A stretch of 64,000 bases of DNA from Clostridium sp. CAG:452 (GCA_000434035.1 FR893522.1:46995-110994); one strand, 5' to 3'; positions 27,917 to 38,563 are shown, counted from the first letter of the stretch. A program made the numbers and translations. Notes: generated from the sequence alone by a model not told the origin.

Positions 27917-29748
27917 TGCCAGGACCAATGGGAGGACCAGGAAGACCGGGTATGAATGCCCAAGCAAAAGCAAAGAATTTTAAAGCAACAACTAAAAAAT
28001 TAATAAACAACTATTTATCAAAATATAAACTAGCAATAACAATAGTAATAATTTTTGCAATAGGAAGTACAATCTTTTCTATAGTTGGACCTAAAATATT
28101 AGGAAATGCAACAACAGAAATTTTTAATGGAATAATTAGTAAATTATCTGGCGGAAGTGGAATAGATTATTCAAAGATTTTAAAAATTCTATTAACACTT
28201 TTGGGACTATATGTAATAAGTGCATTATTTTCACTAATACAAGGATTTACAATGACATCTGTTGCACAAAAGCTAACATATAAAATAAGAAATGATATAG
28301 TACAAAAAATAAATAAACTTCCAATGAAATACTTTGATAAAAAAACAAACGGAGAGGTGTTATCTGTAATAACAAACGATATAGATACACTTTCTCAAAA
28401 CCTTAACCAAAGTATTACACAAATAATTACATCAATATGTACAATAATAGGAATAATTGTAATGATGTTATCTATTAGTGTAACAATGACAATAGCATCA
28501 TTAATAATATTGCCTATATCAGCAGTTATAGTAAAGAAAATTGTAACAAAATCACAAAAATATTTCCAAAAGCAACAAGCATATTTAGGACATGTAAATG
28601 GCCAAGTAGAAGAGGTGTATGGAGGACATACAATTGTAAAAGCATTTAATGGAGAACAACAAGAAATAGAGAAATTTGAAAAAGCAAATAAGGAACTATA
28701 TTCATCTGGATGGAAATCACAATTTTTATCTGGACTAATGCATCCAGTAATGAACTTTATTGGAAATGTTGGATATGTTGTAGTAGCAGTTTTAGGTGGA
28801 TATCTAGCAGTTCAAGGGAAAATTACAGTTGGTAATATACAAAGTTTTATACAATATAACAAGCAATTTACACAACCAATAATGCAAATTGCACAAGTAT
28901 CTGGAATGCTACAATCTATGGTTGCTGCTGCAGAAAGGGTATTTGAATTTTTAGAAGAACCAGAAGAAGTAGAAGAAAGCGATAAAGGAATAGATACAAG
29001 TAAGCTAAAAGGAAATGTAGAATTCAAAAATGTTAAATTTGGCTATGACGAAGATAAAATAATAATAAAGAACTTTAATGCAGACGTTAAAGAAGGACAA
29101 AAGATTGCAATAGTTGGACCAACAGGAGCAGGCAAAACAACAATGGTAAAACTACTTATGAGGTTCTATGATGTAAATAGTGGAGAGATTTTAGTAGATG
29201 GTCATAATATAAAAGATTTTAAACGTGGAGATTTAAGAAAAATGTTTGGAATGGTACTCCAAGATACGTGGTTATTTGGAGGAACTGTTAAAGAAAATAT
29301 TAAATATGGAAAACCAGAGGCAAGTGATAGTGAAGTTATAGAAGCGGCAAAAGCAGCACATGTGCATCACTTTATAAAAACACTTCCAAACGGATATAAT
29401 TCTGTATTAAATGAAGAATCAAGCAATGTATCAGCAGGACAAAAACAATTACTAACAATTGCAAGGGTAATACTTGCAGATCCAAAAATACTAATATTAG
29501 ATGAAGCAACAAGTTCAATAGATACAAGAACAGAAATACAAATACAATCAGCAATGGACAATTTAATGAAAGGAAGAACAAGCTTTATAATTGCACACAG
29601 ACTTTCAACAATAAAAAATGCAGATTTAATATTAGTAATGAATCATGGAGATATAGTAGAACAGGGAACACATGAAGAACTACTTGCAAAAAATGGATTC
29701 TATGCAGATTTATACAATAGTCAATTCGATGAAGATGAAGCAGTGTGA
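27916..29748 (+). CDS. ABC exporter half, canonical-site subunit
   Basis: A 610-aa half-transporter, partner of the preceding gene. A Gly/Pro/Met-rich cytoplasmic start (PGPMGGPGRPGMN) is followed by six membrane helices and the nucleotide-binding domain: Walker A GPTGAGKTT, signature VSAGQ, Walker B ILILDEATSSID with catalytic Glu, and the switch His in IIAHRLSTI. The pair forms a multidrug or lipid/peptide exporter; substrate unknown. The ATG overlaps the upstream TAA. Directly after its stop is a remnant of an Rpn gene. Confidence 0.92.
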   Translation: MPGPMGGPGRPGMNAQAKAKNFKATTKKLINNYLSKYKLAITIVIIFAIGSTIFSIVGPKILGNATTEIFNGIISKLSGGSGIDYSKILKILLTLLGLYVISALFSLIQGFTMTSVAQKLTYKIRNDIVQKINKLPMKYFDKKTNGEVLSVITNDIDTLSQNLNQSITQIITSICTIIGIIVMMLSISVTMTIASLIILPISAVIVKKIVTKSQKYFQKQQAYLGHVNGQVEEVYGGHTIVKAFNGEQQEIEKFEKANKELYSSGWKSQFLSGLMHPVMNFIGNVGYVVVAVLGGYLAVQGKITVGNIQSFIQYNKQFTQPIMQIAQVSGMLQSMVAAAERVFEFLEEPEEVEESDKGIDTSKLKGNVEFKNVKFGYDEDKIIIKNFNADVKEGQKIAIVGPTGAGKTTMVKLLMRFYDVNSGEILVDGHNIKDFKRGDLRKMFGMVLQDTWLFGGTVKENIKYGKPEASDSEVIEAAKAAHVHHFIKTLPNGYNSVLNEESSNVSAGQKQLLTIARVILADPKILILDEATSSIDTRTEIQIQSAMDNLMKGRTSFIIAHRLSTIKNADLILVMNHGDIVEQGTHEELLAKNGFYADLYNSQFDEDEAV

Positions 29749-29797
29749 AATAGTAAAAACAATAAGGTTAACAAAAGAAGAAATAGAGGAATTATAA
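29747..29797 (+). pseudogene. C-terminal remnant of an Rpn-family gene
   Basis: Seventeen codons reading EIVKTIRLTKEEIEEL then stop match the end of the Rpn protein at 23000-23854 (RITGLTKTEIEEL). No start or nuclease domain precedes them. It begins in another frame inside the ABC gene stop codon, so a full Rpn gene was apparently once here and was mostly deleted. Confidence 0.55.
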
Positions 29798-29800
29798 TTA

Positions 29801-29829
29801 TTGACAATACTATTTTAAAATGTTAAAAT
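29801..29829 (+). promoter_or_regulatory. promoter of tyrS T-box leader
   Basis: A perfect TTGACA (29801-29806) and TAAAAT (29824-29829) are spaced by 17 bases ahead of the T-box leader. Confidence 0.6.
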
Positions 29830-29871
29830 AGTTGCAAGTTAATTTAGTTATGTTTTAAAAAGAAAACCAGT

Positions 29872-30068
29872 AGAATTTTATAGTAACTAACAGAGAGGTA
29901 ATGGTTGGTGGAAATTACTAGAATATAAAATTTGAATTACAATTCTTATAGTAACTAACGTGTAGCTACGAATAAGCGTTAATTGAGGCAATATAAAATA
30001 TTGCGAATAAAGGTGGTACCACGGAATTTAAACCAATTCGTCCTTTAACTAGGATGAATTGGTTTTCG
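29872..30068 (+). promoter_or_regulatory. tyrosine T-box riboswitch
   Basis: A leader RNA that senses uncharged tRNA-Tyr. Stem I region with AGAGAG-like and AGTAACTAAC elements; a candidate TAC specifier in GAATTACAATTC; the conserved T-box AAAGGTGGTACCACGG (30008-30023); and a terminator stem AAACCAATTCGTCCT/AGGATGAATTGGTTTT (about 30030-30066). It controls the tyrS gene downstream. The specifier was assigned by eye. Confidence 0.85.
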
Positions 30069-30071
30069 ATT

Positions 30072-30100
30072 TGTAGGGGCGGATTCCCTAGGCAATCCGC
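30072..30100. repeat. GC-rich hairpin element between T-box and tyrS
   Basis: TTGTAGGGGCGGATTCCCTAGGCAATCCGC forms a GCGGATT/AATCCGC stem. It belongs to the same type as 39121-39148 and 49097-49123. Inserted between the T-box terminator and the tyrS ribosome site, so it is carried in the tyrS mRNA. Confidence 0.6.
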
Positions 30101-30121
30101 TAAATAAGAAAGGGTGATGTT

Positions 30122-31348
30122 ATGAATTTATACGAAGATTTAAAATGGAGAGGATTAATTCAAGATATTAGTGATGAAGGACTAATTAACAAATTAAACA
30201 ATGAAAAATTAACATTTTACATTGGAACAGACCCAACAGCAGATAGCATGCATATTGGTCATTATTCATCATTTCTAATTTCAAAAAGACTTGCAAAATA
30301 TGGGCATAAACCTATTTTATTAGTAGGTGGAGCAACAGGATTAATTGGCGATCCAAAACCTACAGCAGAAAGACCTATGATTACAAAAGAAGCAGTTGAA
30401 CATAATATTAAAGGTCTAACAAAACAAGCAAAAGAAATATTTGGATTTGAAGTTGTAAATAACTATGACTGGACAAAAGACATAAATGTTATAGATTTCT
30501 TAAGAGATTATGGAAAATACTTTAATGTTGGATATATGCTAGCAAAAGATAAAGTAAGATCAAGAATGGAAACAGGCATTACATATGCGGAATTTTCATA
30601 CATGATATTACAAGCACTAGATTTCTTACATCTATACGAAACAAAGAATTGTGTTCTTCAAGTTGCTGGCTCAGACCAATGGGGAAACATAACAGCAGGA
30701 ATAGAATTAATTAGAAAGAAAACAGATAAAACAGCTTATGGAATGGTAATGCCATTAGTTACAGATTCAAATGGAGTTAAATTTGGAAAAACAGAAGGAA
30801 ATGCACTATGGCTAGATAAAAATAAAACATCAAGTTATGAATTATATCAATATCTAGTAAATCTTGAGGATTCAATGATTATTAGTTACTTAAAGAAATT
30901 AACATTCTTAAGTAGAGAGGAAATAGAAGAGATAGAAGCAAAACATAATGAACATCCAGAACTAAGAGAAGCACACAAAATACTTGCAAGAGAAATAATA
31001 ACAGATTTACATGGAAAAGAAGAATACGAAAAAGCTGTAAGAATTAGTGAAGCTTTATTTAAAGGCAATTTTAATGATTTATCAAACGAAGAATTAGGAG
31101 AAGCTTTTAAAGGAAATGAAGTAAAAGAAATAGAACTTAACAAAAACATATTAGATGTATTAGTAGAAATGAATGTTGCAACAAGTAAAAGACAAGCAAG
31201 AGAATTTATTTCTGGAAATAGTATAGAAATAAAAGGAGAAAAGGTAAAAGAATTAGACAAAACAATAACAGAGCAAGACCTTATAAACAATACATTTTTA
31301 ATTATAAAAAGAGGAAAGAAAAACTATTATATAGCAAAAAAAATCTAA
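30122..31348 (+). CDS. tyrS: tyrosyl-tRNA synthetase
   Basis: Charges tRNA-Tyr with tyrosine. A 408-aa class I synthetase of the bacterial TyrRS type. The HIGH motif reads HIGH in SMHIGHYSSF (about residue 43), the tyrosine pocket is FYIGTDPTADS, the second signature KFGKTEGNA (about 222-230, KMSKS equivalent), and the C-terminal S4 RNA-binding domain covers about 345-405 (ATSKRQAREFISGNSI). Preceded by the Tyr T-box leader that raises expression when tRNA-Tyr is uncharged. Confidence 0.97.
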   Translation: MNLYEDLKWRGLIQDISDEGLINKLNNEKLTFYIGTDPTADSMHIGHYSSFLISKRLAKYGHKPILLVGGATGLIGDPKPTAERPMITKEAVEHNIKGLTKQAKEIFGFEVVNNYDWTKDINVIDFLRDYGKYFNVGYMLAKDKVRSRMETGITYAEFSYMILQALDFLHLYETKNCVLQVAGSDQWGNITAGIELIRKKTDKTAYGMVMPLVTDSNGVKFGKTEGNALWLDKNKTSSYELYQYLVNLEDSMIISYLKKLTFLSREEIEEIEAKHNEHPELREAHKILAREIITDLHGKEEYEKAVRISEALFKGNFNDLSNEELGEAFKGNEVKEIELNKNILDVLVEMNVATSKRQAREFISGNSIEIKGEKVKELDKTITEQDLINNTFLIIKRGKKNYYIAKKI

Positions 31349-31358
31349 TGATTATCCT

Positions 31359-31400
31359 AAAATGGTGAAAAAGGGGACAGACCCCTTTTTCACCATTTTT
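31359..31400. terminator. perfect 18-bp hairpin with GGGGACAGACCCC core
   Basis: 31359-31376 pairs completely with 31382-31399 around a 5-base loop. It acts as the tyrS terminator and belongs to the GGGGACAG hairpin family also seen at 53751 and 53835. Confidence 0.85.
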
Positions 31401-31414
31401 TAAAAGAAAACATG

Positions 31415-31444
31415 TTGCAAGTCCTAGTAAAATAGTAGTATAAT
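31415..31444 (+). promoter_or_regulatory. promoter of the Rrf2 regulator
   Basis: TTGCAA (31415-31420) and a perfect TATAAT (31439-31444) are spaced by 18 bases. The spacer holds CCTAGTAAAATAGTAG, a half-match to the sufC operator palindrome, so the regulator may control itself. Confidence 0.5.
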
Positions 31445-31465
31445 AAATTCAATGGAGGAGATTAA

Positions 31466-31861
31466 ATGAAAATATCAACAAAGGGAAGGTATGCCCTAAG
31501 AGTAATGATAGATTTAGCAGTTAATGACAAGGGAGACTATGTTTCTTTAAAAGACATTTCAAATAGGCAAGAAGTTTCATTAAAATATCTTGAACAGATA
31601 ATGGCAATGCTAAATAAGGCTGGCTATGTAAAATCTACTAGAGGAAATAATGGAGGATATAGACTGGCAAAATCACCAGAAGAATATAAAGTTGGAGATA
31701 TATTAAGAAAAACAGAAGGAGATCTTGCACCAATAGCATGTGTTAATGGAGAAGAATGTGGCAAAAGAGAAAATTGCAAAACATTCAAATTTTGGCAAGG
31801 ATTAGACAATGTAATTAATGAGTATGTAGATAGCAAAACCTTGGCAGACTTAATAAAATAG
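31466..31861 (+). CDS. Rrf2-family iron-sulfur/cysteine regulator
   Basis: A 131-aa winged-helix dimer. The HTH region is at about 1-65 (MKISTKGRYALRVMIDLA, EVSLKYLEQIMAMLNKAGYV, RGNNGGYRLAKSP). Three cysteines in the loop at about 92-105 (CVNGEECGKRENC) are spaced like the Fe-S ligands of IscR. It lies immediately upstream of the suf operon, so it most likely senses Fe-S status and controls cluster assembly. CymR-type (cysteine) control is the alternative, but the three-Cys pattern favours Fe-S sensing. Confidence 0.85.
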   Translation: MKISTKGRYALRVMIDLAVNDKGDYVSLKDISNRQEVSLKYLEQIMAMLNKAGYVKSTRGNNGGYRLAKSPEEYKVGDILRKTEGDLAPIACVNGEECGKRENCKTFKFWQGLDNVINEYVDSKTLADLIK

Positions 31862-31872
31862 AATAAATCATA

Positions 31873-31909
31873 TTGACTTAGTAGGAATTAAATGATATAA
31901 TTCCTACTA
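31873..31909 (+). promoter_or_regulatory. suf operon promoter overlapped by a palindromic operator
   Basis: TTGACT (31873-31878), 17-base spacing and TATAAT (31896-31901). AGTAGGAATT (from 31880) and AATTCCTACT (to 31909) form a perfect inverted repeat covering the spacer and -10 box. A dimeric repressor such as the adjacent Rrf2 protein bound here would block RNA polymerase. Confidence 0.65.
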
Positions 31910-31942
31910 TATTAGTATGAAAACAAAAAAGGAGAAATTATA

Positions 31943-32689
31943 ATGGACAATCTATTACAAATAAAAGATTTATATGCAAATGCAGGAAATAAGCAAATAT
32001 TAAAAGGACTAAACTTAACAATAAATAAAGGAGAAATACATGTAATAATGGGGCCAAATGGAGCAGGAAAATCAACTCTTGCAAACTGCATATTTAATAA
32101 TCCAGAATATATAAAAACAAGTGGCGAAATAGATTTTGAAGGAGAAAATATAAATAATTTATCTACAGACAAAATTGCTAAAAAAGGAATTTTTATGTCT
32201 TTTCAATCACCTGTTGAAATACCTGGAATTTCTTGTGCAAACTTTTTAAAAACAGCAAAAAATAAAGTTCAGGATAAACCAGTAAAGATATTTGAATTTA
32301 AAAATACTCTACAAAAATATGTAGAAGAATTAAATATGAATCCAAAATTAGTAGATAGAAACTTAAATGTAGGCTTTTCTGGAGGAGAAAAAAAGAAAAA
32401 TGAAATATTGCAAATGCTTGTATTAAATCCAAAGCTTAGCATATTAGATGAAACAGATTCAGGGCTAGATGTAGATGCCGTAAGAACAGTGTCAAAAGGA
32501 ATAGAAATGTATAAAACAAATGAAAATGCAGTTCTAATTATTACACACAATATGCGTATTTTAGAGAACCTAAAAGTAGATTTTGTACATGTTTTGGTAG
32601 ATGGAAAAATAGTAAAAACAGGTAATGCAGACCTTGCAAAAGAAATTGAAGAAAATGGATATGAAAAGTATAAAAATTTAGAGGTGTAG
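31943..32689 (+). CDS. sufC: Fe-S cluster assembly ATPase SufC
   Basis: A 248-aa soluble ABC ATPase of the SufBC2D scaffold. Walker A GPNGAGKST (about 33-41), Q-loop FMSFQSPVEIPG, signature FSGGEKKKNE, Walker B LSILDETDSGLD and the switch His in ITHNMRIL. Powers cluster assembly on SufB/SufD. First gene of sufCBDSU, with its own promoter and palindromic operator. AAAGGAG is before ATG. Confidence 0.96.
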   Translation: MDNLLQIKDLYANAGNKQILKGLNLTINKGEIHVIMGPNGAGKSTLANCIFNNPEYIKTSGEIDFEGENINNLSTDKIAKKGIFMSFQSPVEIPGISCANFLKTAKNKVQDKPVKIFEFKNTLQKYVEELNMNPKLVDRNLNVGFSGGEKKKNEILQMLVLNPKLSILDETDSGLDVDAVRTVSKGIEMYKTNENAVLIITHNMRILENLKVDFVHVLVDGKIVKTGNADLAKEIEENGYEKYKNLEV

Positions 32690-32690
32690 T

Positions 32691-34091
32691 ATGGCAAAAA
32701 CTAATATAGAAGATATTGATAGAAATATTTATGACATAAAAAATAAAGATAATTACGAATTTAAAATGCAAAAAGGCTTAAACAAAGAAATTGTAGAAGA
32801 GATTTCAAAAAAGAAAAATGAGCCAGAATGGATGAGAGATATAAGGCTAAAAGCATTAGAAACATACAACCAATTAGAACTACCAACATGGGGACCAGAC
32901 TTGTCAGAACTAAAAATGGATGAGATAGCAACATATGTTAAGCCCAAAACAAACTTAAATTCAAATTGGGATGATGTTCCAGAAGACATTAGAAACACAT
33001 TTGATAAACTAGGAATTCCAGAAGCAGAAAAGAAATCATTAGCAGGCGTTGGGGCTCAATATGATTCAGAAGTTGTATATCATAGTATAAAGGAAGACTT
33101 AAAAAAGCAAGGAGTTATTTATACAGATATGGAAACAGCTGTAAGAGAATATCCTGATTTAGTAAAAGAACATTTTATGAAACGTGTTCCAATAAATGAC
33201 CACAAATTTGTTGCTTTACATGCTGCAGTTTGGTCAGGAGGCTCATTTGTATATGTCCCTAAAAATGTAAAACTTGATATACCATTGCAATCATATTTTA
33301 GATTAAATTCACCAGAATCAGGACAATTTGAACATACTCTAATTATTGTAGACGAGGGAGCTAGTCTTCATTTTATAGAAGGATGTTCAGCACCAAAATA
33401 TAACAAAGTAAATCTTCATGCAGGATGTGTTGAGCTATATGTAAAAGACAATGCATATTTAAGATATTCTACAATAGAAAATTGGTCAAAAAATATGATG
33501 AATTTAAATACTAAAAAAGCAATTGTTGGTAAGAATGCAGAAATTGACTGGGTAACAGGTTCGTTCGGGTCTAAAATATCTATGCTATACCCAATGAGCA
33601 TTTTAAATGGAGAGGGTGCTAAAACAGAGTATACAGGTATAACATTTGCAGGTAAAGGACAGAACTTGGATACAGGTTTTAAGGTAGTGCATAATGCAAA
33701 AAACACATCATCTGTTGTAAACTCAAAATCTATATCTAAAGATGGAGGAAGTTGTACTTATAGAGCTCTTGTAAAAATAGGAAAAGAAGCTGGGAAGTCT
33801 AAATGCACAGTATCGTGCGAATCTTTAATGCTAGACAACATTTCTAGATCAGATACAATTCCTGTAAATGATATAAGAACAGATGATATTGAATTTTCTC
33901 ACGAAGCTAAAATAGGAAAAATAAGTGATAAAGAAATATTTTATCTAATGAGTAGAGGATTATCAGAAGAAGATGCAAAAGCAATGATAGTAAGAGGATT
34001 TGCTTATCCAATTTCAAAAGAATTACCAGTAGAATATGCAGTAGAAATGAATAATTTAATTAATCTAGAGCTAGAAGGAGCAATTGGATAA
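32691..34091 (+). CDS. sufB: Fe-S cluster assembly scaffold SufB
   Basis: The 466-aa scaffold protein on which the cluster is built. Conserved features include VKEHFMKRVP, the beta-helix core and the C-terminal region with Cys and His used in cluster formation (CTVSCESLMLDNISRSDTIP, then EDIEFSHEAKIGKIS-like sequence). It begins one base after the sufC stop codon. Length and ends match SufB rather than SufD. Confidence 0.95.
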   Translation: MAKTNIEDIDRNIYDIKNKDNYEFKMQKGLNKEIVEEISKKKNEPEWMRDIRLKALETYNQLELPTWGPDLSELKMDEIATYVKPKTNLNSNWDDVPEDIRNTFDKLGIPEAEKKSLAGVGAQYDSEVVYHSIKEDLKKQGVIYTDMETAVREYPDLVKEHFMKRVPINDHKFVALHAAVWSGGSFVYVPKNVKLDIPLQSYFRLNSPESGQFEHTLIIVDEGASLHFIEGCSAPKYNKVNLHAGCVELYVKDNAYLRYSTIENWSKNMMNLNTKKAIVGKNAEIDWVTGSFGSKISMLYPMSILNGEGAKTEYTGITFAGKGQNLDTGFKVVHNAKNTSSVVNSKSISKDGGSCTYRALVKIGKEAGKSKCTVSCESLMLDNISRSDTIPVNDIRTDDIEFSHEAKIGKISDKEIFYLMSRGLSEEDAKAMIVRGFAYPISKELPVEYAVEMNNLINLELEGAIG

Positions 34092-34109
34092 AAAGAAAGG
34101 ATTAAAAAT

Positions 34110-35158
34110 ATGGAAACATTAAAACTAAACAATACACCAGTAAGAACTTCCAGAAATTTTGGAATTAATAATATTGAATTAAAAGATATAGAACTTCCAG
34201 AAGACTTAAAAGAGTTTAAAAATGTAGAAATTATAAATGAAGGTTGTAGTCTAGAAAAAAGTATATCAAATAAAAAGCTAGTGTATGGAAATGGCAAAAC
34301 ATTAGAAGAGAATATATTAAAAAATGCAAATAGTAGTTTAAAAATTATTTCAAATAGCAAAAAATCGAATATAAAAATAAAATATAACTTTGATGATGAA
34401 AACCTAGAATTAATAGATAACATAGAAATAATTGCAAACAGCAATGTAAATGTAGTTATAGAATACAGTTCGAAGGCAAAAGAAAAATGCTTTCATAATG
34501 GAATAATACGAGTTATTGCAAATGAAAATGCAAAAGCAAATATAACACTTATAAATCTATTAAATGGAGAGTCAAATAATTTTTATTCAATAGAAAATGA
34601 AATAAATAATAAAGCAGAAGTAAATTATACAATAATTGATATAGGTGCAAAAAATAGTATTTCTAATTACTATTCGAATATGCTAGGAAGCTCAAGCAAA
34701 AACAATTTAAAAACAATTTATTTAGGAACAAAAAATGAAGTAAAAGACATAAACTACATTGCAGAAATTAGAGGAGAAAATTCTAATGTAGATATAGATG
34801 TTCAAGGAGCATTAAAAGATGAAAGCAAGAAACATTTTAAAGGAACAATAGACTTTAAAAAAGGTTGCAAAAAATCAAAGGGAAATGAAAATGAATTTTG
34901 CATATTGCTATCAGATAAAGCAAAATCTCTAGCATTACCAATGCTTTTATGCACAGAAGATGATGTAGAAGGAAACCATAGTACAGCATCTGGAAAAGTT
35001 GATAATAAAGATTTATTTTATATTATGAGTAGAGGTTTAAGCTATAAAGAAGCAATACGATTAATAGTAAAAGCTAAATTTAATCAGATTATACAAACAA
35101 TAAAAGATGAAGAATTAAAAGAAGAAATTTTAAATGAAATTGATAGGAGAATTGACTA

Positions 35159-35159
<1 letters not shown>
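34110..35159 (+). CDS. sufD: Fe-S cluster assembly protein SufD
   Basis: A 349-aa SufB paralogue completing the SufBC2D complex. The C-terminal region HSTASGKVDNKDLFYIMSRG is the conserved SufB/SufD tail (compare FYLMSRGLSEEDA in SufB). The N-terminal half is divergent and shorter than in proteobacterial SufD, which is common in clostridia. Its TAA overlaps the ATG of sufS by one base. Confidence 0.9.
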
Positions 35160-36376
<1,217 letters not shown>

Positions 36377-36380
36377 AATA

Positions 36381-36818
36381 GTGGAGAGTTTAGACGAAAT
36401 ATATAATGACCTTATAATGGAACATAGTATGAATTCAAGCAATAAAAAAGAGCTTAATAAATGTGATTATTGCGAAATGGGACACAATCCAAACTGTGGA
36501 GATGAAATAAAAATACAAGTTAAACTAAATGGAGATATAATAGAAGATATGGCATTTACAGGACATGGATGTGCAATATCACAAAGCTCTACATCTATTA
36601 TGATAGATACATTAAGAGGAAAGACAATTATGCAAGCAAAAGAAATTATAAAGACATTTATAAATATGATAAAAAGAGAGACAAAAAGCGAAGAAGAACT
36701 AAATAAATTAGAAGATGCAATAGCTTTTAGAAATGTATCAAATATGCCAGCAAGAGTAAAATGTGTTCTTTTGGCATGGCATACAATGGAGGATTTGTTA
36801 GAGAAAAATGGAAAATAA
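36381..36818 (+). CDS. sufU: zinc-dependent sulfurtransferase SufU
   Basis: A 145-aa partner of SufS that accepts the persulfide sulfur. The three zinc-ligand cysteines are visible in YCEMGHNPNCGD (first Cys), GHGCAISQSS (second) and ARVKCVLLAW (third), with the SufU-specific insertion between them. GTG start behind AAGGAG. Its end overlaps the start of mnmA by 11 bases. Confidence 0.93.
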   Translation: MESLDEIYNDLIMEHSMNSSNKKELNKCDYCEMGHNPNCGDEIKIQVKLNGDIIEDMAFTGHGCAISQSSTSIMIDTLRGKTIMQAKEIIKTFINMIKRETKSEEELNKLEDAIAFRNVSNMPARVKCVLLAWHTMEDLLEKNGK

Positions 36819-37872
36819 AAAAGTTTTACTAGGAATGAGTGGAGGGGTTGACAGTAGTGTGTCAGCTCTACTATTAAAAGAGCAAGGCTATGAAGTAATA
36901 GGAACAACTTTGGAATTATTTGCAGGAAGCAGTTGCTGTAATATAAATACATATATAGATGCAAAAAATGTTTGTAATTCTATAGGAATACCACATTTTA
37001 CATATGACTACAAAGATGAATTTAAAAAACATGTAATTGATGATTTTATAGATTGCTATAAAAATTGCAGAACTCCAAATCCATGCATAGAGTGCAATAA
37101 ATATATGAAGTTTGGATTTATGTACGAAAAAGCAAAAGAATTAGGATGCAATTATCTTGCAACAGGTCATTATGCAAAAAAAGAATATAGTGAAAAATAT
37201 AAAAGATGGGTCTTAAAAAAATCTAATGCAGGGAAAAAGGACCAGAGTTATGTTTTATGGAATATTCCAAAAGACCTAATAGAACATGTACTATTTCCAC
37301 TTGCAGACTTTAAAAACAAAGAAGAAATAAGAGAAATTGCAAGAAAGAACAACTTAAAAGTTGCAAACAAACCAGATAGTGAAGATATATGTTTTGTGCC
37401 AGATGGAAATTATAAAAAATTCCTAGAAAACAATTCAGATATAAAACCAAAACCAGGGAACATTGTAAGTACAAAAGGAGAAATACTAGGGAAACACAAT
37501 GGACTGTATAATTACACAATAGGTCAAAGAAAAGGACTAGGAATATCATACAAAGTTCCATTATATGTAGTTGGATTTAATAAAGAAAAAAATGAAGTAA
37601 TTGTAGGAGAAGAAAACGAAATATATAGCAAAGAGATGTTAGTAAACAATATAAACTTACTATTGATAGATGAAATAAAAGGAAAAATGCAGGTTCTAGT
37701 AAAAACAAGATATTCTGTAAAAGAAGAAAAAGCTACAATAGAAATGATAGATAAAGATTTAATAAAAGTAACATTTGAAAAGCCAACACCAAGAATAACA
37801 CCAGGACAATCAGCAGTATTTTATATAGATGATATAGTATTAGGTGGAGGAAAAATTGTAAAAGCTTTGTAA
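36808..37872 (+). CDS. mnmA: tRNA-specific 2-thiouridylase MnmA
   Basis: A 354-aa enzyme making 2-thiouridine at wobble position 34 of Lys/Glu/Gln tRNAs. PP-loop GMSGGVDSSVSALLL near the N-terminus; the catalytic cysteine pair is represented by CIECNKYMKFG (about residue 92) and SEDICFVPDG (about residue 195). The C-terminal beta domain ends AVFYIDDIVLGGGKIV. Overlap with sufU shows it shares the suf operon, linking sulfur from SufS to tRNA thiolation. Confidence 0.95.
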   Translation: MENKKVLLGMSGGVDSSVSALLLKEQGYEVIGTTLELFAGSSCCNINTYIDAKNVCNSIGIPHFTYDYKDEFKKHVIDDFIDCYKNCRTPNPCIECNKYMKFGFMYEKAKELGCNYLATGHYAKKEYSEKYKRWVLKKSNAGKKDQSYVLWNIPKDLIEHVLFPLADFKNKEEIREIARKNNLKVANKPDSEDICFVPDGNYKKFLENNSDIKPKPGNIVSTKGEILGKHNGLYNYTIGQRKGLGISYKVPLYVVGFNKEKNEVIVGEENEIYSKEMLVNNINLLLIDEIKGKMQVLVKTRYSVKEEKATIEMIDKDLIKVTFEKPTPRITPGQSAVFYIDDIVLGGGKIVKAL

Positions 37873-37936
37873 AATTCTTGACAATAATTAATTAAATATG
37901 GAATAATAATACTATAAAATATTAAGGAGGATGACT

Positions 37937-38563
37937 ATGAAAAAAATAGTAAAATCAAGTTTAATTGCTATACTTTTAGTAGCAGTAGCGATTGCAATTA
38001 CAGGATGTGGAGCTAAAAAGGACAAAACTTATAATACACTTGGAAAAACTCTTTTAGGAGACACATACATTATAGAAGTAGAAGGAGACAATTTAAGCGG
38101 AACAGACGAAAAAGGAACTCTAACAATTGCAAAAAAAAATGGTAACGTTTTACAAGAAGTAAAATCAGGCGAAGAAAAAATGAGCATTATGTTTAAAGAT
38201 AATACAACATATTTAGTTGCACATGATCAAAAAATATATATGAAAACTGAAGGAAGAGATGAATCTATATTACCAGAAGAAGATGAAACATTTTTATCAA
38301 AAGATGAGTTAGAGGCTTTAAAAACACAAGAATACAAAACAGGAAAAGAAAGCATTGATGGTAAAGAATATGATTATGAAGAATATTATGATTCAGAAAA
38401 TGAAATAACAGAAAGATATTATTTCGATGGAAATGAGCTTAAATACGTAAAATCAATAGACTCAGACGGAGAAGAACAAATAATGAAAGTACTAAAATTA
38501 TCTTCAGAAGTTGATGATTCTGTATTTGATATACCATCAGATTACAAATTAATAGAAGAATAA
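37937..38563 (+). CDS. lipoprotein of unknown function
   Basis: A protein of about 208 aa with a lipoprotein signal (KKIVKSSLIAILLVAVAIAI then TGCG; lipidated Cys about residue 25). The outside domain is acidic with a beta pattern and a closing 'FDIPSDYKLIEE', reminiscent of small clostridial membrane lipoproteins with a DUF4412-like fold. ATG 37937 is chosen since AAGGAGG lies 6 bases upstream, while ATG 37931 touches it. One-gene unit. Confidence 0.65.
   Translation: MKKIVKSSLIAILLVAVAIAITGCGAKKDKTYNTLGKTLLGDTYIIEVEGDNLSGTDEKGTLTIAKKNGNVLQEVKSGEEKMSIMFKDNTTYLVAHDQKIYMKTEGRDESILPEEDETFLSKDELEALKTQEYKTGKESIDGKEYDYEEYYDSENEITERYYFDGNELKYVKSIDSDGEEQIMKVLKLSSEVDDSVFDIPSDYKLIEE

Noticed and set aside
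31624..31836. Many antisense open frames in AT-rich genes
   Set aside because: They overlap well-supported genes, lack ribosome sites and show low-complexity Leu/Ile/Phe composition from reverse reading of Lys/Glu/Asn-rich proteins.
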